A stretch of DNA of 64,000 bases from Vitellaria paradoxa (taxonomy: Eukaryota; Streptophyta; Magnoliopsida; Ericales; Sapotaceae). Position 1 is the stretch's first letter. The number at the start of each line of letters is the position of its first letter. The position numbers and the translations under genes are program-made. Location: positions 10,197,844-10,261,843 of the forward strand of contig CM034234.1 of assembly GCA_019916065.1 (NCBI GenBank), written 5' to 3'. The notes beneath the pieces were generated by a model. That model worked only from the letters and a program-made list of their open reading frames with translations, was not told the origin of the DNA and made no database searches. This document shows positions 1 through 11,223 of this stretch, in pieces.

Positions 1-1780
1 GTTATAACTTCAAGTGGCTCATGATTGGTTCTTCATCAATTCCGCAGTTTACTAAAGAGCAATAAATATTCTAGTTGGGGTGGTTATGGTTCTCTCTGTT
101 TGTGGTAAAAGTAACTTCATCTGGTAATTTGGCAATTTGTAGATACATGGCTGCTTCTAAAAGAGTGTGGTTTCCCCAGCTATCTTGCATTGGATGGTGA
201 AAAGGGTACTTTCTGCTTATGGGTGCAATTCTCACCAAGATTTGGTGCAATATAAAATTGTTTATATATATATATATATATATTTTCTTTTATCAATACA
301 AATTGACGGTTCAAATCAATAAGAGAAAGGCAGTAGGATTCCAGTTTCCTTTAGTGGAAAGCTAAAATGATTGCCCTTTTTATTTATTTTTTTTTCTTTA
401 ACAAATTCTAGCTCCCGTTATAAAATAAGACTGTTTATGCGAGGACATGTTACTTTATCATACATCTGTATAATGTGTTTGCATTATTTCTATAGAAGAT
501 TTGGGCCATATATGTAATTCCTTCTACAATAAATCAATGCAAAATGATAATTGTTTGCATCAAGCCCGTGCATACAAAACTCAAATTTACCAATTACATA
601 TCACAAATTTAATGGGTTTTTTTTTTTCAGTAATTTTACTTCTTTATATTATTTCTAAATACAAAATTATGATCAGAATCATATTGATAAAGGATATTTT
701 TCTCTATTTAACTCTCTCTCTCTCAAATATAATTTTTAATATAACACTTTTATGTTACATTTGTTAACTATTCTTTAAAATATAATTCTCCATCTAACTA
801 TTTCTAAAAAGTAATTCTAATATAAAACTCTTTGTATATATCAATAAGCAACTATATATTATCTTAAAACAATTCAATATTTAACACTTTCTTTTAAAAT
901 TTAATTCTTACAATAATATTATTTTTCCACAAGCATAAAAACAACAAATATAAAAAAAAAATTGTTAAATATGTTGGACCTTAGGATTTTCGGTTTATAA
1001 TTAATTAACACTATATCAAATCATTTCCATATTTACTACATTAACTTTGCTAAATTGTATTAACAAGTTGTAAAAAAATAATAATTCACTTACATTTAAT
1101 TTAAGTAATACAAAACAATAAAAATAATAATAATAATTCACTTACATAAATTTTAAGTAGTACAAAACAATATTTATTAAAAAATATATATATGCAATTA
1201 AAATTAGTCCAATATATTCCCTTCCTAATAATTTAATTAGGTGCTCTCTTCACATGCAATTAAAATATCTGCAATTTTTTTTTTTTAATAATGCCCAGCT
1301 GACGGTCTCAATTGTTGACTGAATCAAAATATTTTTGATGCAATTTCATCCGCTAGCCATTAGAATAAACCAACTCTCCTATGTTGATTCCTCCAGCCAC
1401 GGGCTCCGTGACAAGCTGTTTGTTGCAAATATTAGAAACAAGGGTTTTCTTAATTTTATAGGAAGCTGACGTGTAACAACGTTGCTAAATATTTTTGTAA
1501 TTTTCTTTATATATATATATATAGTTTATTAATAAGATCACAATCCGTTTACGACCCGGATAATTAATTATCGTCACTTTCGTATGTAATGCTGGCTGCA
1601 TAGATATTACATATCCGTCATTTTGCCCCCCACCATTCCTCTGGTCCTTGTCATGTTTTTTAAGGTTTTCTGATTAGGCTTTGGTTTGGTATGCTAATTA
1701 ATTCAGTATATCTCGAGAGTTCTGTTTTGTGCAGTTGTGATTTGTGAAGAGACACAAATAGCTTTCATCTACATATATGT

Positions 1781-1844
1781 ATATATATATATCTATGCAT
1801 AGATATATATATATCTATGCATAGATATATATATATCTATGCAT
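1781..1844. repeat. 22-bp palindromic tandem repeat, three copies
   Basis: Two perfect copies of a 22-bp unit (1801-1822 and 1823-1844) follow a nearly complete copy at 1781-1800. The unit is an (AT)n run bounded by AGAT and ATCT, followed by the palindrome ATGCAT, so it can pair with itself. It probably arose by slippage from the adjoining (TA)n tract. Confidence 0.85.
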
Positions 1845-4775
1845 ATGAGAACAGCAAATTAGAATAATCCATAGACAGATCGATTCAACATGAATAAATT
1901 TATATATATGTATATATATTATATATATACACACACATGCCAGCTAATAATCCAAGAAGCCGCACTGGAATCGAACTACATTTCCTTGCATAAACAATTT
2001 TCCTATTCGTAGGTTTTGATGATTTCGTTTCTTTTTCCCCCCTTAACCACATACAAATGGATGAATGCCAACAAAAATGAACGAAAAGCGCGTTATACAT
2101 ACATACCCATATATATAATAATGGTTTGTCTCCTTGAATTTGTTTGCAGATTCTCACTAAATTCCATTTCATTATGATAATATTGTGAAAATACATAGTC
2201 TGTTATCCTAAGTGAAAAATTTGTCCAGGGAGGGATGTCCGGGGCATGCACACCCTAGTTAGTCACGGCGATTAATTAACATATTGTAACTATATATTAT
2301 TTGATTTATTAAATGGGCATATATATATATATATATATATATATAGATTAAATACTAACATTATTACTCGTATGATCTTCTAAACAAAACTATTTTAATT
2401 AGGAGAAAGTTCCGGAGAAATTGTTTATGAATCACATAAAGTTAATAAAAGAAAATTTTTTAAAAAATAATCAATTAGTTTACTAAATGATCAAATGATC
2501 CATACATATATAAACGAGTTATAAATATTGAGATAGAATGTGAATTGAGTTACTTTTTGACATTAGGAGTGTAATTAATAAATTACAAAAAAATAGAGGT
2601 GAATAATGGCTTCGAACAAATTATGGAGGACACTTTTTGACTTTTTGTATAAAATCTTTTTGAAATTTATAGAGATTTTATTGAAATTTATAGAGATTTA
2701 TTAAGATTGATAGAGATATAGAGATTTGTAAATATTTTATAAAGATTTACGTAATTCAAAAAAATTTTGTAAAAATTTGTAGAGATTTTTCAAGATAAAT
2801 TAAACTCCAAAGGCAGTCATAAATTCTGTACTTTACGTACTGGATATGTATGATTGTATATATAGAGGAGATTTATCCAAAACACTATTTCCGGAACTAA
2901 TTAATAACCAAATACGAATTATCATTAAATTGTGTCTACATCATTAATTCTTTACGTAACAAAGTCTTCCTTAATGTCTACTTTTTATATCCCATCTTTG
3001 GTAGGTAAAGGCTTCAATCGATCTCGTGACCAGAAGTGCGTGAGACAAGGTCTCTGTTGTCGTGCAAGCCAGCCATATGGGCTAGTACCTAGAATCAGGT
3101 CTCTCGGACCACGACACTTTGTGTCTGAGTAGAAATCAATTCGATGCTTATTTTTGTTCTTTTCTCAGGTATATTCTGGCATAAGTAACGCAACAGATAT
3201 TTCTGTCTCTAAATAATGTTGGGAAGGTCGAACGTTAAGTTAATTTGGTTAAGCTAAATAGTAGTTTAACTAGTAAAATTTTAATTTTACCCTTAAATAG
3301 TTACTAGTTCGAATCTCTTTAAAACTTTATCCAATCGATAATTTTCGAGTTCCATTAAATAGTCAAAATACTCACAAATTAATTTGAACACTCTGAGTTA
3401 TTCAAAAGTTTTACTTAAAATTTTCTTCCACTCGCTCAATCATCTAACTGTTAAAAATTTTGGTAACCAATAATTTGAATTGAAATTATTATTAATTCAT
3501 TTTTATAGATATTTTTTTGATAAAATATTTATTTAATTTTTCTCTCTTTTTTTTCGTAACTCAAAGTATCTGGTCCAATTTGTGCACACCTCAATTAATT
3601 TTTGAGACCCTGAAATTAATAACGAGACTGAAACTAATGAACTTTTGAGTTTCTGAAATTAACGATCGGATAAACACTCCAGTGACCCTTAAAAAACTCG
3701 AACCAATGACTTTTAGAAAACAAATTTAAAATTTTACTAGTTGAAGTAACCTTCGTACAAAAGTTGAATATGTCGTAAACTTATTTTCCAAATATAACCC
3801 CCAGGTTTTGATGTGAACAGCCCGTCGCTGTAATATGAGTTGCTGCAAATGTTGTTACAATAGTATATATGTGTGTATATAGTTTATATGTGTGCATATA
3901 TAAACTATTGTAACTGTCTTATATAAGAATTAATGCCCTTAATTAGCAGTTTTCTCATTTTGCAAAGACATCTTGGTTGTATATATATATAAGTAGGGCA
4001 ACCCTTTCCCTTAAGATCAGTTCAACCAACCACTAATCCAAATTATTGGGACAGTAAATGAAGTCAACTCCTGCCTTAACCAATGCTTGTTTGTTGGAAG
4101 TGCTTAACAAGTTTCCCAAACGCGCCCTTAAACGTCTTTTAACATTAGCTTTTTTTCCTTAAAGAACCAGAAATGCTGGCAATGTAGGTGCACTAGTAAC
4201 CGGTGGGGGCCTTAATATGTAAATTTGCTTGCTCTCCTCCTTAAGCAAACTCAGGTGGTCCACTGCTTTCGCTCACTTTATTTTTGCTTTCTTTATTATA
4301 ATAGTTGACGCTGGTCAATGGGCGGTTGCGTCGGAACCGGTAGAGTTGATCCATTGTGCATGTAACTTTATTATTATTTTTTTTTAATTTATCTATATTT
4401 TTAGGTAAAATATAATTTTAAAAAATAGAGCAGTAGTTTAGTACTAAAATATTTACTTTTTTTTTATAAATTTTGATGTCCTGAATAATTAAATAAATTC
4501 AAACAAGTTTTCAAACTCAAAAAATAAATAAATAAATAAATAAATCTAACAAATTAAATATAAATTATTCATATTTAGGGAGCTTTTGAAGTTCTATAAT
4601 TTTAAAAAATAAATAAATAAATAGAATGACACGAAACTCTGTCGGTATTCTATCACAATTTCAAGACAATAAATTCAAGAAATTAGGTAAAAAAAAAAAA
4701 AACCTGAGGGACCATGGTGGTTCACATCTTTATAATATATTCTGTTGTTATGATAGTATACTGTGTGTGCGTGTA

Positions 4776-4777
4776 TG

Positions 4778-4808
<31 letters not shown>
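4776..4808. repeat. (TA)n-(CA)n compound microsatellite
   Basis: A GTGTGCGTGT stretch is followed by a pure TA run and then ACACACAC, so the tract is also an imperfect palindrome. It directly precedes the GC-richer ACGT cluster. Confidence 0.8.
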
Positions 4809-4809
<1 letters not shown>

Positions 4810-4838
4810 AAAAGGAATCATCCACTACAAGGGGGAAT

Positions 4839-5084
4839 GACGTGTGCCACGTGTCCGCGCACAACGAGGGCAGCTCCTGTTGGCAGGCACGAGACGGCTC
4901 CAAGTGGAATTCTCTCCCGCAAGCGTACGTGAAGTGGACGTAGGAAAGGTATGCCTTTGATTTGCAATCCACGTCGATCAGATCAGATGGAGCCAACTTT
5001 GCATATATCGCTTTATAGCTAGCAAACACAGTCGCTATTGGACTCCTGTGGATATGTCGAGAACTTTTAGAGAGAAAGACACGT
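4839..5084. promoter_or_regulatory. Cluster of ACGT-core motifs (G-box/ABRE-like)
   Basis: Six ACGT cores lie within about 245 bp at 4840, 4849, 4927, 4938, 4971 and 5081. The second is a G-box with ABRE context, CCACGTGTC at 4847-4855. A GATAA motif follows at about 5088. bZIP and bHLH factors bind such cores in plant promoters (established knowledge). The patch is clearly richer in GC than its surroundings, as plant promoters and 5' leaders often are. No coding region follows on either strand, so this may be an orphan or captured promoter, or a promoter whose gene has been lost. Regulatory role is inferred only. Confidence 0.35.
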
Positions 5085-5956
5085 AGCGATAAAGGAGAGG
5101 AGAGGTGACAGATCTCTCCAAAGCTAGCTGGGTAATAACCTCAGCGATGAGCTCAACTTCACTTTGTTTTTAAACTCTTTTTTTTTTTTTTTAACCCTTT
5201 GTTCGAAAATATTCTTACTTTAAAATTGGTTTGACTTTAATATAAAGATTTGATTTGATTTGATTTAATTTGATAAATAAAATTTTATATTTAAAATATA
5301 TTTTAAATTTAAGAATTAAATTGAATTAATTTAAGAAAAATATCAAATTTAATCATGTTATAGAAAATAAAAAATATGTTAAATATGATATATAAAATTA
5401 ATTTATTTACTTACTTAAATGGTTTTAAAAAAATGATTTCTTCGATTAAGTGTTGAGAAAAATAAATAAATAAATAAATACAACGTTTGGAGTTGTAAAC
5501 CAATGATTATTGTGCAATTTTATGGTTGAGGTTTATCAAGTCTTTCTTCGGGGATGAAGGAGGGTTTGAGAAGAACCGTTCATCGTGAGTTCATGACCCG
5601 ACTCCAACCCATCTGCCAAACACATCCCAAGACAAAAAAAGATGACTATATGAAAAGCTTTTTAAATCAAAAGTGCCAAACAACCCATAAGCATACCCAT
5701 TGAGTTTCAAAAAGGTGTTTGTCCATGCTTATTGTTTCTCATCTTTATGCACCCAAAAAAAAAAAAGTAGTCTAACTCAAAAAGTAACTTAGAGTGGATC
5801 AATAGGGATCGTCACTAAGTACACAAGTGGATTTAAATCCTAATCCTTTAATCTTTCTTCTTTTTTAAGTAGTGGTGATTAGATATTATCTATTACACAA
5901 TATGATGTTCATTAAAAATTAAATTATAGTCCGTATTAAAATCTTCTATGACACTA

Positions 5957-6373
5957 AAGGGTGTTTGGTGCGATAAAAAAATAACAAAAAATATGATTTG
6001 AGTATTTTTTTTTACGTTTGGCATACAGTCACTAAATCACATTTTTTAAAAATGAATAGTAAAATTTTTAACTTTTACATCAATTTTTTAGAGAGAAAAA
6101 CTGTCAGAATAGCTTTTTTTTTTCTAAGTTTGTCAAAATGATTTTATGTCAGAATTTATTAAAATAATAAAAAATTTTCAGAATTTGTAGAAAAGTTATC
6201 AAAATTTGTGAAATATTATTGGAGTTTGTAAAAAGTTATTGGAATATGTAAATATATATAAATTTATAGTTGATTCACGAAGTAGGAATAGTGCAAAATA
6301 GTTAGAGAATCTTAGAGGTTTTCAAAAGTTTTTAAAGTTTTTCAATGATTTTTATCCCACCAAACGGGTTCTA
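5957..6373. mobile_element. MITE with GTTTGGTG terminal inverted repeats
   Basis: The left end reads GGTGTTTGGTGCGATAAAA. The right end, reverse-complemented, reads CCCGTTTGGTGGGATAAAA, an inverted match of about 19 bp. The interior is AT-rich and repeats short phrases such as GAATTTGTAGAAAAGTTAT. A similar interior occurs in opposite orientation in the element at 51964-52468. No coding capacity. The superfamily is uncertain (hAT-like ends are possible). Confidence 0.6.
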
Positions 6374-7444
6374 AATTAATCTAATATTGGATTCTTTAAT
6401 TTTTTTTATTTTTTTAGTTGTTGCAATGAGGGAGGACCAACGAGGCAGTGGAGGGGTGGGTTTCCTTATTATTATTATTATTTTTTTTCAACTTAAAATA
6501 ATATTATTGACATTGCTAACCCATATAATTTTGGTAGGTCAGACAACTATATGACAACTAACATTGGTGGATAGCACCATGAACTTTTGGCAGTCCTTTG
6601 CATTTTTGCCCTGGCTGATATTGATAGAGCAAGTCAAATTTGATCAACCATAAGGACTAGATATAGAGAGGGGGAAAAAAAAAGCTCTTTCAAACCAGCC
6701 AAACCAAATGTGGCATTACTTTCATCACAAATTCAGTCAGTTCCCAAGCTTATAGCACAGCTGCAAAACTTGCCGTCATTTGAAGGAATGAACATAAGGG
6801 GATTTAAAAAAAAGAGAAAAAAAAATTAGAAATTATCATCTTACAAATAGATGAAACTAACTAGGAATGACAGTAATTTTAACTCTTAACTCAACAAAGC
6901 TCTCTGTTCCTACTTCTCTCTTCCGACCTTGAAACGAATGGTCCTTAAGATAGTATATAACATATAAATTTCTAAATTATGAAAAATTTTACGTTAACTG
7001 CCTCCCAAAACCCCTCTTAACCTGAAAATTTATATCTAGATAGTATAATTTTTGCCTTTAATTATTCAAACTAAATTTTCATAATTTTTATTTTTACCAC
7101 CATTAATTACAAATTCTGAATCCCTTCAATAGAGTCCATTGCAGTCAAATAATGTGAAGAATACAATATGAAGGTTGCGTTTGGCTCACCAACAAAAATA
7201 AAAATAAAAAAATTAACTTTTATCATCATTCTCTAATTTTCTTCACCAAATATAAAACGAACTTTCTCTAACTGTTTTAAATTTTTACCAAACATTCAAC
7301 TACCAATTAAAGTGTCATGTATTAAAAAAAAAAAAAGTACAAAATTTCATTATTTGGTGCACCCAAAATGCCCCAGATTATGTAGCCGAAAGGAAATTTT
7401 GTCCATAGAATGAAATTAATTAGAGTAGGCTAGTATCATTAAGA

Positions 7445-7572
7445 ATGTGTTTGGAGTAATAAAAAGTAAGATAAGTTATAAGATAAGTTGTGGGTTCGTA
7501 ATTTACGTAATAAGATACAAAATGAATAATTTTTAAAAATTTTCAAAATTTTTGAGTAAACCGAACGCAGTC
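7445..7572. mobile_element. Short MITE, family A copy 1
   Basis: About 128 bp with ends TGTGTTTGGAGTAAT and (reverse-complemented) TGCGTTCGGTTTACT. The interior contains the phrase GATAAGTTGTGGGTTCGTA, which recurs as GATAAGTTGTGAGTTCGTA in the copy at 23900-24061. A shorter relative is at 56831-56938. Non-coding. Confidence 0.6.
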
Positions 7573-8146
7573 TAAATAAAATTGAGTTCAATGACTCAAG
7601 AACCTTGTCATGGACCGTGTGGTCTCACCAAACAAGGTTGAGCCATACATATTAGATAATGGTTAGCTAAATCCCTATTATTGCTTCGGAATTAACTTTA
7701 ATTAGAGGGTTAGCTGTTCATTACCAACCCACGACTCTACAGTGTTACCTGTATATTCTGAAAACTTTAAGCAAATAAGATGAGCTTAAGGATAACCAAC
7801 CGTTAATCCGAAGATTTTTTTTTTTAATGGTTTATTGTATAGAAAATACATAATATATTTAAGAATTAATTACGTACATCAAATAGAAGAGTGCAATTTT
7901 ATGTAAGCACTTAAAAATCGATGCATTCACCAATTTGAAGTTCAACTTGATTATGATAATTATGATCAAGTATCTAGCTAACCTCTCCTTCATTTTTATA
8001 GTTCAATCATTAAGGCAAGATGTAGAGTTATATTAAAGTCAATATACATAGATTAAGGATGTTATTTAGGGGACGTTACCTCCCTAACAACTGATATCTA
8101 CCATGCAACAAATACGGTAGCAAATAATATGTATCCATATTTATAA

Positions 8147-8295
8147 GCTGCGTTTGGAGTTGTATAAAAATGTATAAAATTGTAAAAGTTAATGTCTCGT
8201 GTTTTATGCAGTGAGTAGAGAATTTAAATTTTATAATCTCGTAATTCGTGTTTATAGAGTTTTGTATTTTTTTTTTACTAATTCCAAACAAGACC
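8147..8295. mobile_element. Short MITE, family F copy 1
   Basis: About 149 bp bounded by TGCGTTTGGAGTT on the left and AATTCCAAACAAG on the right, an imperfect inverted pair. The same sequence recurs in opposite orientation at 21975-22125, including the shared phrase ACGAGACATTAA. Two dispersed copies in opposite orientation with the same ends support a transposed unit. Confidence 0.65.
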
Positions 8296-8905
8296 ATAAT
8301 AAAACGGACAGTTGTTGAAAATATCTCTCTTACAAATTAAAATTCAATAGTTAAGAATTATTATTTTTTTTCATTCAACGGTTAAGATTATTTTTATATT
8401 TTTAACTTTCCGCTCAATTTTTATTTTAACAGACCCAACTATCATTTACCTCACAAAAAGGTTTGGATATTTTAAATTTCACCATATTTTAAAAGTAAAG
8501 ACCATATACAAATTAAAATTATCAACTTAAATTCTACCGAATTATAGTTTCTAAGAATTTGAACCTTTCAAATTAAAAGTAACATAATTTTTGTTTTCTT
8601 TTACGGTGTTTATTAAAAATTAATTGAAGAGAAAGATAAACCAAAACACATGTACTACTAGGGGGTAAAGTTTTGGAAAAAAATAAAATAAAACTCATGA
8701 ATTATCATATTTTTTTCGATTTGAACTTTTTGTCCAAAGTTTTCACTATATAAAAAATTTAATACTAATTTTATTTAGAGTGTTATATGTACAAATTATT
8801 GCTAATATATACTCCTGGTTGGTGCCAAAATAAAATTAAAATTATAATAATTTCTTCATATGTTTAGCGTTTTCTGTTCGCACGAGAACTACTAGACTTC
8901 TAAGG

Positions 8906-9891
8906 ACATGCTTGTTTTTTAGATAAAAGAAAGTAAATTTTACTAGGGTAATTTTTATCATCTATTACATTAGTTTGGATGAAGGGGTAACAATTACCCT
9001 GAGGATAACAATTACCCCATATGAGAGTAAATTCTTACTCAAGAGTATAGGTGGGTGACGGAGGATAATGAAAAAATTTACCTCTTCTTATTATCTCCAT
9101 AAAATATTTCTCTACACTCCGCTAAAACCCTAATTAATAAATAATATAAAATAATAATTTATTTAATTTAATTAAAATTAATTAATTATTAAATTATTTT
9201 ATCAAAATAATATTAAATAAATAACAATTTATCATTAAAATAATTTATTATATTTTATTAAATTTATATTATTGAAATATTAATTTATGACTAAAATTAT
9301 GTATTTTCTAAAATTAAAATTAATGTTTAATAAATAATAATTACTTATTAAAATAAAATATTTTATTACATAAATACTATTTCTCATAAATAATTATTTA
9401 TTAGATTATGCATTGTATTAATATAATTTACTAAAATTAATAATTTATTTAAATAAACTAAAATTATTTGTTTTATTAAATTATTTTATCAAAATTAAAA
9501 ATAATTTTAACAAATAATAATTCATTATTAAAATTAATTACTATTGAAATATTATTCTATGATAAAATTATTTTTTATAAATAATATTTTTATTTAAATT
9601 ATATTTAATAATATCAATTTTATTAAAATTAATTTTATTAAAATAATAATTATTATCATAATTTATTTTACTATAATATTTTACTAAGATTAAATATTAA
9701 CTTTTACCATTGGTCAATTTACCTTCATTCTGAGCATAATTGACTTTTAGCATTCTAAATATAATATAATTATTACTAGATAACATTTATTTTTTTAATT
9801 CAAACATAAGTATTATGAATTTATTACCCTAGTAACTATGTTATCCCGATAATCTTTTAACTCTAAAATTTTCAACTCGTACCAAACATGT
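8906..9891. mobile_element. ~1-kb inverted-repeat element with A/T-only core
   Basis: The ends are ACATGCTTGTTT (left) and, reverse-complemented, ACATGTTTGGT (right). An inner inverted pair repeats TTACTAGGGTAAT (about 8938 onwards and 9821-9834), so the inverted arms extend at least 50 bp with gaps. The interior at 9121-9700 consists almost only of A and T, built from short AATTAAT-type words. No coding capacity. Confidence 0.5.
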
Positions 9892-9912
9892 ATTGAGGGT
9901 TTTCTTTTACGT

Positions 9913-10062
9913 AGGGAAATTTCTTACTAAGGTAGTTGAAGGGAGTAGGCTTTGAACACCTTTCAAAAAAAAAAAAAAAGTGTAGGCTTTGAAATTTCCT
10001 ACTAAGGTAGTTGAAGGGAGTAGGCTTTGAACTTTCCCACTAAGGTAGTTGAAATTTCTTGC
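9913..10062. repeat. Threefold direct repeat (~40 bp unit)
   Basis: The unit contains ACTAAGGTAGTTGAA and, in the first two copies, GGGAGTAGGCTTTGAA. Copies start near 9914, 9988 and 10032; the first two are separated by a poly-A run (9965-9979). No function is evident. Confidence 0.75.
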
Positions 10063-11223
10063 CGCAAGTATGCAAATAATTCATATATTTCACGGTGTAA
10101 TCGTTCAATCACAAAATACATGAACAATTGAACAACTACTCGTCAACCACGAGAGAGAGAGAGAGAGATCAGAAACCGCTCGGTTTCCTGTTATTCAATC
10201 AAAATGTGAAATAGGGTTGATTTGTGAATTCTGGTGTTAAAATCAAAAAAATAAAATTAAAATGTGAAATATAATCAAGCATATGGAACAATACTTCAAT
10301 TTTTTTTTCCCAATTTCGACAGAATTTTTATAAAACAATCCAAACAAGATTAAGTTGAGCTGGAAATTTAAAAAAAAATAAAAAGAAAAAAGAAATGTAT
10401 GCACGCGCACATACAATAGAAGTGGAGAATGTGCAACAGGAGAAATGTCACAGTCCGCCTGTTTCGCTGCTTTTCGCTTACGTTATCGTTTTATAAAAAC
10501 ATTTTATAAGAAGATAAAGTCACATTTGATTTACTTTTTTATCTTCTATTTTTTATTTTTATTCTATGCGTTAAAATTCTTAAAACAAAAAAATAAAAAA
10601 TACTTTATTTTCTTAGTTTTGAAATTTTCTTTATTTTTTGTTAAAAATTCTCAAAATAACTTTTTGCCATCTTTTATTTAATGTGTAAACTCATTTTTTG
10701 TTTTCAAAAACAAATTTTCAAAACACACAACCAAATAAGTTTTAAATTGTTTCCTTATTTCTAAAAATACAAAATGAAAAATAAACTCAAAACAGAAAAT
10801 AAAAAATAAAAAAAATTAAATGACACCTAAATGATTGTATTCTCCCTAAAAATATTTTACATGAAGACTTTATTTGTTTTAACGTAAAATGCTTTTATCT
10901 TTTCTTTTCTTTTTCTTTTTTTTTTTTTTTTTTTTTTTTTTGTGAAAAACACTGTTAAACAATTGGAGCACAAAAGTAAAACCGTTCAGCGAATAATCTC
11001 TCGTAACACTCTCTGGCAATGCAGCAATTTACAGGAAAACAACTTTGACGAAGAAGTCTGGAAATAGAAAGCAAAGAGTTCCTTTGGAGAAAGACTGATT
11101 CACATCGAGATGTAACAGGATATTTAAAAATAAAAAATTAAAAAAAAAAAACACACACACACACAAATACATAGAAAAACAAACCAAAATATAAGAAAGG
11201 CCATCGAACGAGTTGAAACTCAA

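Larger units (their letters stand above)
1..4825. other. AT-rich intergenic DNA, no gene seen
   Basis: No reading frame here looks like a protein gene; the few open frames are short and of low complexity. The first ~360 bases are less AT-rich than what follows and could be the untranslated end of a gene outside the window, but nothing proves it. The stretch holds (TA)n microsatellites near 263-282, 1508-1522 and 2319-2344, a 22-bp tandem repeat listed separately, and many A/T homopolymers. Confidence 0.6.
5150..11223. other. AT-rich intergenic DNA with MITEs
   Basis: No gene is recognised. The stretch holds several short inverted-repeat elements listed separately (5957-6373, 7445-7572, 8147-8295, 8906-9891), a threefold direct repeat (9913-10062), a (GA)n run near 10151-10168 and a poly-T tract near 10907-10940. 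The last few hundred bases, up to 11223, are probably the 3' UTR and flank of the minus-strand Expp1-like gene. Confidence 0.55.

Noticed and set aside
2932..3132. Plus-strand 66-codon frame in a less AT-rich patch
   Set aside because: No homology recognised, no splice context; the patch may be a fragment of an unknown repeat.
3230..3320. tRNA-like segment with TTGGTTAAGCT and TAGTTCGAATCTC
   Set aside because: A- and B-box-like words are present, but no cloverleaf can be drawn by eye and no tail or target duplication was found. At best a decayed SINE.
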